Assembly (NCBI RefSeq): GCF_006715025.1
Contig: NZ_VFMK01000001.1
Coordinates: 744,001 to 808,000, forward strand
Direction: 5' to 3'
Source of the DNA: Serratia fonticola
GTDB taxonomy: Bacteria; Pseudomonadota; Gammaproteobacteria; Enterobacterales; Enterobacteriaceae
DNA: 64,000 nucleotides
The notes below the pieces were generated by a model, which saw only the letters and a program-made list of their open reading frames with translations, did no database searches and was not told the DNA's origin. Made by a program: the position numbers and the translations under genes. Numbering within the stretch: the first letter of the stretch is position 1; the number at the start of each line of letters is the position of its first letter. Of this stretch, positions 8,490 through 16,588 are shown piece after piece.

Positions 8490-8745
8490 GTTCAGCGTAG
8501 CGAGATTGCAGAACCAAACCGAGATTTATGTCGCAAAAAATGATGAAGGGAGAAAACAGGTAAATAATGCGTGATCGGCTTGGCAAAAATGGGTGCGGCG
8601 ATCATACTGTCGGCAGGAAAAAGCTAGCGCATTCAGAAATGTCTGGCAATTGAGTAAATATAGGTAAATGGCTGGCGCTGCCAGATGCAGCTCTTTAGAA
8701 TTGAAGCGCTTTCCGTTGTTTGTCTCTCAGAGAAAGGACCCGTTC

Positions 8746-9315
8746 ATGTTCAAACGTACTTTAGTGACCTTCGTTGCGCTGTGTTCCCTGACCGCAATGG
8801 CACCTGCCGCATTGGCCGCCGGTGAAACACACGTCATGCTGACGACCTCGGCAGGGAATATTGAGTTAGCGCTCGACAGCCAGAAGGCACCCGTTTCCAC
8901 CAAGAACTTTATTGACTACGTGAACAGCGGTTATTACAACAACACCGTTTTCCACCGCGTGATCCCAGGTTTTATGGTGCAGGGCGGCGGTTTTACTGCG
9001 GATATGCAGCAAAAAACCACCAATGCGCCGATTAAAAACGAAGCTGATAATGGCCTGCGCAACCTGCGCGGTACCATCTCTATGGCGCGTACCGCCGATA
9101 AAGACAGCGCAACCAGCCAGTTCTTCCTGAACGTGGCAGATAATGCCTTCCTTGACCATGGCCAGCGTGATTTTGGCTATGCGGTATTTGGCAAGGTTGT
9201 CAAAGGGATGGACGTAGTGGACAAGATTTCCCAAGTCCCGACGGGCAACGTGGGTCCTTACCAGAATGTGCCAAGCAAACCGATTGTGATCCTGTCGGCA
9301 AAAGTGCTGCCATAA
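8746..9315 (+). CDS. ppiA: Periplasmic peptidyl-prolyl cis-trans isomerase A (cyclophilin)
   Basis: PpiA catalyses proline isomerisation in the periplasm. The 189-residue protein begins with a Sec signal peptide (MFKRTLVTFVALCSLTAMAPAALA) and continues with cyclophilin motifs VFHRVIPGFMVQGGG, TISMARTADKDSATSQFF and FGYAVFGKVVKGMDVVD. The open frame extends upstream, but ATG 8746 is chosen because it follows AAAGGA and gives the signal peptide. ppiA is divergent from the PTS operon; in E. coli it is divergent from tsgA. Confidence 0.95.
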   Translation: MFKRTLVTFVALCSLTAMAPAALAAGETHVMLTTSAGNIELALDSQKAPVSTKNFIDYVNSGYYNNTVFHRVIPGFMVQGGGFTADMQQKTTNAPIKNEADNGLRNLRGTISMARTADKDSATSQFFLNVADNAFLDHGQRDFGYAVFGKVVKGMDVVDKISQVPTGNVGPYQNVPSKPIVILSAKVLP

Positions 9316-9324
9316 ATCGTTTGA

Positions 9325-9356
9325 ACCAGCCCCGGACAGGGGCTGGTGTATTTTAT
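9325..9356 (+). terminator. Rho-independent terminator of ppiA
   Basis: ACCAGCCCC-GGACA-GGGGCTGGT is a perfect 9-bp stem followed by a T-rich stretch (GTATTTTATT), 10 bp after the ppiA stop. Confidence 0.88.
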
Positions 9357-9536
9357 TCCCCCCTAAGCCGAAGCTTTGCCTGAATCACTGTTTTTTTTGC
9401 CCTCGCATGATTTAATTGCCCGCCTCTGCCCTATGGATTACAAGTCGCCCTGTTGCCGCTTGAAAGACGACAGGGTTATAACCAGACCGGAGACCCGGCA
9501 CTTTTTTTGCTCCGTTGTTCAGGATGAGCTGCTGTT

Positions 9537-11222
9537 ATGTTCGAATTTAACCAGGTTTTACTGCTGCTACAGCAGATGTGTGTCTATCTTGTTATTGCCT
9601 ATTTGCTAAGCAAGACACCGTTGTTTATTCCGCTGATGCAGGTGACCATTCGTTTGCCGCACAAGCTGCTGTGCTACGTTATCTTCTCGGTGTTCTGCAT
9701 TATGGGCACCTATTTCGGCCTGCATATTCAAGACTCCATTGCCAATACCCGCGCTATTGGCGCCGTATTGGGCGGGCTGCTGGGCGGGCCTTCCGTCGGG
9801 TTCCTGGTTGGGCTGACCGGTGGTTTGCACCGCTATACGCTGGGAGGCATGACCGACGTGGCCTGTGCCATATCCACGGTAACCGAAGGGTTGGTCGGGG
9901 GCATCGTGCACAGTATCGCCATGCGGCGCGGGCGTATTGATCTGCTGTTCAATCCCCTGTTTGTGGCCGGGGTGGCACTGACAGCAGAAGTATTGCAAAT
10001 GGCTATCATTCTGCTGGTGGCTCGCCCATTCCCTGAGGCGGTGCGGCTGGTGGAACATATCGCTCTACCGATGCTGATTGCCAATACCGTCGGAGCCGCG
10101 ATGTTCATGCAAATCCTGCTGGACAGACGGGCGATGTTTGAGAAATACACTAGCGCCTTCTCCTCCAAGGCGTTGAAGATAGCAGAGCGAACTGAGGGGA
10201 TCCTGCGTCAGGGGTTCGATCAGGAAAACAGCATGAAGGTGGCTCGGGTCATTTATCAGGAGTTGGGTATTGGTGCTGTAGCGATCACCGATCGTGACAA
10301 ATTACTGGCCTTTATCGGTATTGGCGACGATCACCACCTGCCGGGCACGCCGATCTCCTCGGTACACTCTCACCGTGCCATCGATAATAATGAAGTGGTG
10401 TATGCCGATGGTAACGAGTTGTCTTACTGTTGTTCCATCAACGCCAGCTGCAAATTGGGCTCGACGCTGGTGATCCCACTGCGTGGTGAGAATCAGCGTG
10501 TGATCGGCACCATCAAGCTGTATGAACCCAAAACCAAACTGTTCAGTACCATCAATCGCACGCTGGGGGAAGGGATTGCCAGCCTGCTGTCGGCACAGAT
10601 CATGGCCGGGCAATATGAACGCCATAAACAGTTACTGGCACAGTCGGAAATCAAGCTGCTACATGCACAGGTCAATCCCCACTTTCTGTTCAATGCCCTG
10701 AATACGCTGGTGGCGGTGATTCGCCGCGATGGGGAGCGCGCTTGCGAACTGGTGCAGTATCTCTCGACCTTCTTTCGCAAAAACCTCAAGCGCTCCGATG
10801 ATGAAGTGAGCCTGGCGGACGAGATTGAGCATGTGAATGCCTATCTGCAAATTGAAAAAGCTCGCTTTGCCGATCGACTGGAGATTACGGTTTCATTGCC
10901 GGAAGAACTGTTAGCCGTACGCTTGCCCGCTTTCTCACTGCAGCCTATTGTTGAAAATGCCATCAAACATGGCACTTCCCATTTATTGGGGGTCGGCCGT
11001 ATTGATATTGGCGCCCGGCTTGAGGGGGATCATTTGTTGTTGCAGGTTACGGATAATGCCGGTCTATTCCGCCAGCAGACCGGTGGTAGCGGCTTGGGCA
11101 TGAACCTGGTCGATCGGCGCATACGCGTGCGTTATGGCGAAGATTATGGCGTGCGGGTTGCTTGTGAACCGGAGGCGTTTACCTGCATTACCCTGAACGT
11201 GCCGTTGGCGAGGGCGGCCTGA
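9537..11222 (+). CDS. btsS: LytS-type sensor histidine kinase BtsS
   Basis: In E. coli BtsS (YehU) is a high-affinity pyruvate sensor that phosphorylates BtsR. The 561-residue protein has the same length and is collinear throughout: a 5TM-5TMR_LYT membrane domain (about 1-200, with GGLLGGPSVGFLVGLTGGLHRY), a GAF-like domain (about 215-360), the His-kinase region LLHAQVNPHFLFNALNTL with likely phospho-His382, and an ATPase domain (PIVENAIKHG, GSGLGMNLV). Its stop overlaps the btsR start (TGATG). In E. coli this pair sits elsewhere in the chromosome. The known target gene btsT is not in this window. Confidence 0.93.
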   Translation: MFEFNQVLLLLQQMCVYLVIAYLLSKTPLFIPLMQVTIRLPHKLLCYVIFSVFCIMGTYFGLHIQDSIANTRAIGAVLGGLLGGPSVGFLVGLTGGLHRYTLGGMTDVACAISTVTEGLVGGIVHSIAMRRGRIDLLFNPLFVAGVALTAEVLQMAIILLVARPFPEAVRLVEHIALPMLIANTVGAAMFMQILLDRRAMFEKYTSAFSSKALKIAERTEGILRQGFDQENSMKVARVIYQELGIGAVAITDRDKLLAFIGIGDDHHLPGTPISSVHSHRAIDNNEVVYADGNELSYCCSINASCKLGSTLVIPLRGENQRVIGTIKLYEPKTKLFSTINRTLGEGIASLLSAQIMAGQYERHKQLLAQSEIKLLHAQVNPHFLFNALNTLVAVIRRDGERACELVQYLSTFFRKNLKRSDDEVSLADEIEHVNAYLQIEKARFADRLEITVSLPEELLAVRLPAFSLQPIVENAIKHGTSHLLGVGRIDIGARLEGDHLLLQVTDNAGLFRQQTGGSGLGMNLVDRRIRVRYGEDYGVRVACEPEAFTCITLNVPLARAA

Positions 11223-11947
11223 TGTTGACCGTATTGATTGTTGACGATGAGCCTTCGGCTCGCGATAACCTGCGCCACCTGCTGGAGGAAGAAGAGGGTA
11301 TTACCATCATTGGCGAATGTGCCAACGCGATTGAGGCGATCAGCCAAATCCATCGTCTGCAGCCGGATGTGGTGTTTCTGGATATTCAGATGCCGCGTAT
11401 CAGCGGGCTGGAGATGGTAGGGATGCTCGATCCAAACCGTATGCCCTATATCGTATTCCTGACGGCGTATGACGAGTATGCCGTACAGGCTTTCGAAGAG
11501 CATGCGTTCGATTACCTGTTGAAACCGGCGGAACCCAGGCGGCTGAATAAAACCTTGCAGCGTCTGCACCAACGGCGTGCACCGCAGAATATTGCGGCGC
11601 TGGAAGAGAGCGCGGGTTATCTGAAATACATTCCCTGTACCGGCCACAGCCGTATTTATCTGCTGCGCTTCGATGAGGTGATCGCCATCCGTTCGCGTTC
11701 GACCGGTGTATATGTTGTGCGTAATGATGGGATGGAATGTTTCACTGAACTGACGCTGCGGACACTGGAAAGTCGTACACCGTTAGTGCGCTGCCATCGG
11801 CAATACCTGGTCAATCTTGAGCAGGTCAAGGAGATCCGCTTCGAAGAGGGCGGTGCGGCAGAAATGATCATGCCGGTGGGTGAACCGGTGCCGGTCAGCC
11901 GCCGTTATCTGAAATCGCTGAAAGAAGAGCTGGGGCTACGCGGATAA
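11222..11947 (+). CDS. btsR: LytTR-type response regulator BtsR
   Basis: BtsR is the DNA-binding partner of BtsS. The 241-residue protein has a receiver domain (VDDEPSARDNL at residues 7-17, phospho-acceptor Asp54 in FLDIQMPR, LTAYDEYAVQAF) and a C-terminal LytTR DNA-binding domain (IAIRSRSTGVYVV to VSRRYLKSLKEEL). It overlaps btsS by one base, so the two are translated together. In E. coli BtsR activates the pyruvate transporter gene btsT; the same role is inferred here. Confidence 0.93.
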   Translation: MLTVLIVDDEPSARDNLRHLLEEEEGITIIGECANAIEAISQIHRLQPDVVFLDIQMPRISGLEMVGMLDPNRMPYIVFLTAYDEYAVQAFEEHAFDYLLKPAEPRRLNKTLQRLHQRRAPQNIAALEESAGYLKYIPCTGHSRIYLLRFDEVIAIRSRSTGVYVVRNDGMECFTELTLRTLESRTPLVRCHRQYLVNLEQVKEIRFEEGGAAEMIMPVGEPVPVSRRYLKSLKEELGLRG

Positions 11948-12030
11948 CGCTCAGAGGCCCGTTCTGGCATGAGGGTCTGATGCGCCACAGGTTGGCTGCC
12001 GTACCTAAAGTCGGCTCTGTAACCGCTCTC

Positions 12031-12069
12031 CTTCCCTGTGGGGAAGGGGACACTTCCTTCACGGTGTCC
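12031..12069. repeat. Two adjacent small hairpins in the btsR-yjgR gap
   Basis: CTTCCC-TGTG-GGGAAG (12031-12046) is followed by GGACAC-N10-GTGTCC (12048-12069). The first resembles the CTCTCCC/GGGAGAG hairpin at 53444. They may be REP-like units or a weak end of the btsSR message. No gene is seen in 11948-12161. Confidence 0.35.
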
Positions 12070-12161
12070 TTTGGGTTTGCCCTTGACGGGGTTCCGCCAC
12101 GCTTATAGCTTTATGACATCAATTGGCGTTTTCACGCCGTATAGAGTCAAAGGAAAAGCAA

Positions 12162-13688
12162 ATGAGTGAAGCGCGGGTTATTGCCAAAGCGATAAAAGAC
12201 GGGAAACCGTTGCAGGATCTGGTTATTTTGCCAGCCTTGGCCAACCGCCACGGGTTGATTACCGGGGCGACCGGTACGGGAAAAACGGTCACTCTGCAAA
12301 AGATGGCGGAACAGTTCTCACGTATCGGTGTGCCGGTATTTCTGGCTGATGTCAAAGGGGACCTGTCGGGGATTGCGGCAGAAGGCGTTCCCTCCGAGAA
12401 GTTACAGGCGCGGTTAGCCGCCATTGGCATTACCGACTGGCAACCTCAAGCCTGCTCCATGATCCCTTGGGATATTTTTGGTGAGAAGGGCCATCCCATC
12501 CGCGCCACCGTTTCCGATCTCGGCCCGCTGCTGCTTGGCCGCCTGCTGGATCTGAATGATGTGCAGAGCGGCGTATTACAGTTGGTGTTCAAGATCGCCG
12601 ATGACAACGCCTTGCTGCTGTTGGATATGAAAGATCTGCGGGCTATGGTGCAGTATGTCGGGGATAACGCCAAACAGTTCCAAACCCAGTACGGCAACAT
12701 CTCTTCGGCCTCGATTGGGGCGATACAGCGCGGTTTGCTGACGCTGGAACAGCAGGGGGCCAATCAGTTCTTTGGCGAGCCGATGTTGGATATCAACGAT
12801 TTGATGAGAACCGACGCCAATGGGCACGGCATCATCAACCTGCTGGCAGCGGACAAGCTGATTAATCAGCCGAAACTGTATGCGGTATTCCTGCTGTGGT
12901 TGCTGGCAGAGCTGTTTGAGCATTTGCCTGAAGTGGGCGATCCGGAACAGCCAAAGCTGGTCTTTTTCTTCGACGAGGCTCACCTGCTATTCAACGACGC
13001 GCCGCCAGCTTTGCTGACTAAAATCGAACAGGTGGTACGCCTGATCCGTTCCAAAGGCGTGGGCATCTACTTTGTTACCCAGAACCCGCTCGATATCCCG
13101 GACAGCGTGTTGGGCCAGTTGGGTAATCGTGTCCAGCACGCGCTGCGTGCCTTTACACCGCGCGATCAGAAAGCGGTGAAGGCAGCGGCACAAACCCTGC
13201 GTGCCAATCCGGACTTTGATGCAGAAACAGCAATCACCGAATTGGGCGTGGGTGAGGCACTAGTCTCCTTCCTGGATGAGAAAGGGCGGCCGAACGTGGT
13301 GGAGCGTGCGATGGTCATCGCCCCAGAATCGAAAATGGGTATGTTGGGGGCTGAAGGGATGAACAGCGCCATCAATAAATCGCCGCTCTACGGGCGTTAC
13401 GAAGATATGGTGGATCGTGAATCTGCCTATGAAAAACTGTCTTCAGGCGGTTTTGCCACCTTAGGTAACACACCGTCTGGTCAAGCTGAACAGAAACCGG
13501 CCGCCGGGCAGGAAAGCGGCGGTGGCTTGATGGGCGGGTTGAACGAAATTCTGTTCGGTTCCACCGGCCCACGCGGCGGTAAACGCGACGGCATTGTTCA
13601 GACGGCAGCCAAGAGCATGGCACGGGATTTGGGGCGCCAGATCCTGCGGGGTGTTTTGGGTTCGATCATGGGGGGCCGCAAGCGATAA
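12162..13688 (+). CDS. yjgR: HerA/FtsK-like P-loop ATPase of the DUF853 family (YjgR)
   Basis: This 508-residue cytoplasmic ATPase has the Walker A GATGTGKT (about residue 35), VFLADVKGDLSG, a Walker B in LVFFFDEAHLLF (about residue 270) and the YFVTQNPLDIPDSVLGQLGNR stretch of the HerA-like helicase class. It matches E. coli YjgR, whose function is not known. A Gly-rich linker (QESGGGLMGGLNE) precedes a basic tail ending GGRKR. ATG 12162 is used because of the AAAGGA site and the family start MSEARVIAKAI; upstream codons in the frame are unsupported. Confidence 0.88.
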   Translation: MSEARVIAKAIKDGKPLQDLVILPALANRHGLITGATGTGKTVTLQKMAEQFSRIGVPVFLADVKGDLSGIAAEGVPSEKLQARLAAIGITDWQPQACSMIPWDIFGEKGHPIRATVSDLGPLLLGRLLDLNDVQSGVLQLVFKIADDNALLLLDMKDLRAMVQYVGDNAKQFQTQYGNISSASIGAIQRGLLTLEQQGANQFFGEPMLDINDLMRTDANGHGIINLLAADKLINQPKLYAVFLLWLLAELFEHLPEVGDPEQPKLVFFFDEAHLLFNDAPPALLTKIEQVVRLIRSKGVGIYFVTQNPLDIPDSVLGQLGNRVQHALRAFTPRDQKAVKAAAQTLRANPDFDAETAITELGVGEALVSFLDEKGRPNVVERAMVIAPESKMGMLGAEGMNSAINKSPLYGRYEDMVDRESAYEKLSSGGFATLGNTPSGQAEQKPAAGQESGGGLMGGLNEILFGSTGPRGGKRDGIVQTAAKSMARDLGRQILRGVLGSIMGGRKR

Positions 13689-13717
13689 GATAACCGACTG
13701 AGTTCGGCGAGATTATT

Positions 13718-13753
13718 TGTTATGCTGTCATGGGCTGTATGGGGTCCATGACA
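13718..13753 (+). promoter_or_regulatory. Extended -10 promoter with overlapping inverted repeat before the Septu-like operon
   Basis: TGTTATGCT (13718-13726) fits an extended -10 (TG-N-TATnnT). Directly over the expected start point is an 8-bp perfect inverted repeat, TGTCATGG (13726-13733) and CCATGACA (13746-13753), with a 12-bp spacer. It could be an operator or an mRNA leader hairpin for the ATPase/HNH pair. Confidence 0.45.
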
Positions 13754-13790
13754 CGTTAATTCTGATGCGTGGATCAGAGTTGAGGATGAA

Positions 13791-15107
13791 ATGAAAATCA
13801 ATCAAATTTCTTTAGTGAATTATCGGTGTTTTGAACGGAAAGTATTCTCATTCCATCCTGAATTTAACCTTATTGTTGGAGTGAATGGTACGGGTAAAAC
13901 AGCCTTGTTGGAGGCTTTGTCAGTTGCACTATCTACATGGCTTTTGGGATTCAGAAATAAACCAGATAACAGTTCTCTGTCAAAAGATGACGCACGTCTG
14001 AGCTACCAGGAAGTTTCTGGGCGTGTAAAAACTACCCAACATTGGCCGATAACTATCGATACTCTGGGAAGTGTATTTGATAAAGATATCAGTTGGGAAA
14101 GATCAAAAGAGAGTGAAAATGGAAATGTCCGCTACGGTAAAGCAGGTGATTTAATTGCACTGGCAAAAGAAGCGGATAAAAAATTGCGTATTAATGAAAC
14201 TGTTATATTACCTCTTATTGCTTATTATGGCACGATGCGTTTGTGGCAGGAGCCTAGAAAATTAAAGCAAGAAAGCACTATTCAGGGCCCTGGCTCATTG
14301 AGCCAGCAGGAAAAAACAAGCCGTTTAACAGGTTATCGCCACAGTGTTGATCCCAGAATTTCGATACGAAGTTTAGTTAGTTGGTTTGCTAAAGAGTCAT
14401 GGGTTGCCTTTCAGAATGATGGGGAGGAGTCTGTTAGCAACCAAGTGGTTCGGGAAGCAATTTTAGGCTGCGTTGACGGTGCGGAAAGGCTGTTTTTTGA
14501 TGCTAAGCGTGGTGAACTACTGTTTGATATCGCGGATCATGAAATCCAACCTTTTGCCAATTTGAGCGATGGGCAGCGCTGTATGCTGGCATTGGTGGCG
14601 GATATTGCGCAAAAGGCCGTTGGTTTGAACCCCCACCTTGGTAATAATGTTTTGACTCAAACACCAGGTGTAGTTTTGGTAGATGAATTAGACCTACATC
14701 TTCATCCAAAATGGCAGCGCCGTGTTATTGAGGATCTGCGCAGAACGTTTCCTTTGATGCAATTCATTTGCACTACACACTCTCCTTTTTTGATTCAATC
14801 ATTACGTTCTGGCGAAGAGTTGTTGATGCTGGATGGTCAACCAACCGCAGAACTTAACAATAAGACATTAGATAATATTGCTGAAGGGATCATGGGGGTT
14901 GATGATTCCGAAACCAGCGAGCGCTATGCTGAAATGAAAGAAACGGCTAAACATTACTTGACTATGTTGGACGAAGCCTCATCAGCTCCGGTAGATAAAT
15001 TAGAGAGTTTCAAACATCGTTTATCAGAAAGTATTGCGCCTTATGCCGATAATCCAGCCTATCAGGCTTTTTTGGAGATGAAACGAGCGGCAAAATTAGG
15101 AGAGTAA
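13791..15107 (+). CDS. ptuA: AAA (SMC/OLD-like) ATPase, PtuA-like component of a Septu-type defence system
   Basis: This 438-residue protein is an ABC/SMC-type ATPase: Walker A GVNGTGKT (residues 30-37), an ABC-like signature LSDGQRC (about 258-264), Walker B VVLVDELDLHLHPKWQ (about 293-308) and the switch histidine in CTTHSPFLIQ (about 328). A C-terminal extension follows. It is directly followed, 2 bp later, by an HNH nuclease gene. This pairing and the sizes fit Septu (PtuA ATPase with PtuB nuclease), which protects cells from phages. Codons are clearly more AT-rich than in yjgR and pabA on either side, which suggests acquisition. No reverse transcriptase or retron RNA region is next to it. 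The Septu label is inferred from architecture; other ATPase-HNH systems look similar. Confidence 0.72.
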   Translation: MKINQISLVNYRCFERKVFSFHPEFNLIVGVNGTGKTALLEALSVALSTWLLGFRNKPDNSSLSKDDARLSYQEVSGRVKTTQHWPITIDTLGSVFDKDISWERSKESENGNVRYGKAGDLIALAKEADKKLRINETVILPLIAYYGTMRLWQEPRKLKQESTIQGPGSLSQQEKTSRLTGYRHSVDPRISIRSLVSWFAKESWVAFQNDGEESVSNQVVREAILGCVDGAERLFFDAKRGELLFDIADHEIQPFANLSDGQRCMLALVADIAQKAVGLNPHLGNNVLTQTPGVVLVDELDLHLHPKWQRRVIEDLRRTFPLMQFICTTHSPFLIQSLRSGEELLMLDGQPTAELNNKTLDNIAEGIMGVDDSETSERYAEMKETAKHYLTMLDEASSAPVDKLESFKHRLSESIAPYADNPAYQAFLEMKRAAKLGE

Positions 15108-15109
15108 GT

Positions 15110-15850
15110 ATGCGACCAGTAAAGAAAGGAGCTTCGCCTAATGGGTTAAATGATTTTGATGATTACAAAAAAGCTTACCCCAAGTTGGTTAGTCGTATAG
15201 GTAGCTATTGCAGTTATTGTGAACGTCGAATTGCTACAAACTTAGCCGTTGAGCATATCCAACCGAAAGATGGTGATAATGGTCACCCGGAACTGGTCGG
15301 ACGATGGAGCAATTTTTTATTGGCATGTGTAAATTGTAACTCCACCAAAAGTGATAAGAAGGTCGAATTGGCAGACTTGCTGTTGCCTGACAGAGATAAT
15401 ACTTTTTATGCCTTTGCTTACTCACCAGATGGCAAAGTAGTGCCTTCTAGGCAACTTACGGCGGATCAAAGATTACTTGCTCAAGCAACATTGTCTCTTA
15501 CTGGTCTGGATAAGAAAGTCAGCCAGATTCGGGATGAAAACGGGAAGGCAGTTGCGTTAGATCGCGAAAGTCAACGCATGGAAGCGTGGGGAAAAGCTCA
15601 AGAAGCATTGAAAGATGTGACGGATAACCTAGGTAATGAGGCCGTAATGCGTCTGGCGGTGGCTTTGGCAAAAGAAACAGGTTTTTTCAGTATCTGGATG
15701 ACAGTATTTATGGATAGGCAAGATATGCTCTTACGTTTCATATCTGCTTTTGAGGGAACGCGAGACTGTGGTTGCTTTGCTATGGATACCGGTGCTGCGA
15801 TTGTGCCAGCCCCTAATCCTGACCAACTAGCCAGTGGAAGTAAAGTATAA
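15110..15850 (+). CDS. ptuB: HNH endonuclease, PtuB-like component of a Septu-type defence system
   Basis: The 246-residue protein has an N-terminal HNH nuclease fold: Cys34 and Cys37 (YCSYCERRI), Glu48-His49 (VEHIQPK), and Cys73/Cys76 in NFLLACVNCNSTK, giving four zinc ligands around the His-metal finger. This arrangement resembles the small HNH family found in Septu and some retron systems. The C-terminal part is not recognised. It starts 2 bp after the ATPase stop, with its ribosome site (GGAGAG) inside the previous gene, so the two are co-expressed. The likely role is cutting nucleic acid when the ATPase senses infection. This is inferred, not shown. Confidence 0.72.
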   Translation: MRPVKKGASPNGLNDFDDYKKAYPKLVSRIGSYCSYCERRIATNLAVEHIQPKDGDNGHPELVGRWSNFLLACVNCNSTKSDKKVELADLLLPDRDNTFYAFAYSPDGKVVPSRQLTADQRLLAQATLSLTGLDKKVSQIRDENGKAVALDRESQRMEAWGKAQEALKDVTDNLGNEAVMRLAVALAKETGFFSIWMTVFMDRQDMLLRFISAFEGTRDCGCFAMDTGAAIVPAPNPDQLASGSKV

Positions 15851-15918
15851 CCAAGGCTGGCCGCGTGATGTCAGGTGTGCGTTAATATGCTAACTGGATT
15901 TTACTTGTTTATAACCCA

Positions 15919-16494
15919 ATGCTGCTGCTGATCGATAACTACGACTCTTTTACCTACAACCTCTATCAGTACTTTTGCGAACTGGGTGCAGAAGTGCTGG
16001 TCAAGCGTAACGATGAACTGCAACTGGCCGATATTGAACGGCTGGCACCACAGCATCTGGTGATCTCTCCTGGCCCCTGCACGCCGAGTGAAGCGGGCAT
16101 CTCGTTGGCCGCTATCCGCCATTTTGCGGGTAAGTTGCCGATCCTCGGGGTCTGTCTAGGGCATCAGGCCCTTGGCCAGGCATTCGGGGCCAACGTTGTT
16201 CGTGCCCGCGAGGTGATGCACGGTAAAACCTCTGCCATCCGTCATAACAATCTTGGCGTGTTCAAGGGGTTGAATAATCCTCTGACCGTCACCCGCTACC
16301 ACTCGCTGATCCTGGATGCCGCGACGTTGCCGGATTGCTTTGAGGTGACCGCCTGGAGCGAACGTGACGGCGAGCGGGATGAAATCATGGGTATCCGCCA
16401 CCAGACGCTGGCACTGGAAGGGGTGCAGTTCCACCCGGAGAGCATCCTCAGCGAACAGGGGCATCAGTTGCTGGCTAATTTCCTGGGCAGTTAG
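15919..16494 (+). CDS. pabA: Aminodeoxychorismate synthase, glutamine amidotransferase subunit
   Basis: PabA supplies ammonia from glutamine to PabB for 4-amino-4-deoxychorismate, the p-aminobenzoate/folate precursor. The 191-residue class I amidotransferase has Cys79 (GVCLGHQ), SPGPCTPSEAG (about 50-60) and the His/Glu pair in VQFHPES near residue 171. It is collinear with E. coli PabA, and the next gene, argD, follows as in E. coli. The gene before it is the Septu-like nuclease instead of fic. Confidence 0.96.
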   Translation: MLLLIDNYDSFTYNLYQYFCELGAEVLVKRNDELQLADIERLAPQHLVISPGPCTPSEAGISLAAIRHFAGKLPILGVCLGHQALGQAFGANVVRAREVMHGKTSAIRHNNLGVFKGLNNPLTVTRYHSLILDAATLPDCFEVTAWSERDGERDEIMGIRHQTLALEGVQFHPESILSEQGHQLLANFLGS

Positions 16495-16525
16495 CCGTTA
16501 GCGGCTATTTAGGCTTGCTCTTGAT

Positions 16526-16560
16526 TGGTTTTTTATGCATATTTTGTGATTATATTTTCA
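16526..16560 (+). promoter_or_regulatory. Pair of ArgR (ARG) boxes before argD
   Basis: Compared with TGAAT-WWWW-ATTCA, box 2 (16547-16560, TGATTATATTTTCA) matches 12 of 14 and box 1 (16526-16539, TGGTTTTTTATGCA) matches 11 of 14. Their centres are 21 bp apart, the spacing of genuine ARG box pairs. They lie 29 bp before the argD start, so arginine repression is expected. Confidence 0.65.
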
Positions 16561-16588
16561 CTCGATAGCTATCCGTTTGGAGCCAGCA

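Noticed and set aside
9376..9609. 77-codon open frame between ppiA and btsS
   Set aside because: It overlaps the btsS start in another frame, has unusual composition and no ribosome site.
13689..13790. Retron RNA or reverse transcriptase next to the ATPase/HNH pair
   Set aside because: The gap is only about 100 bp with one small inverted repeat, and no reverse transcriptase gene is nearby.
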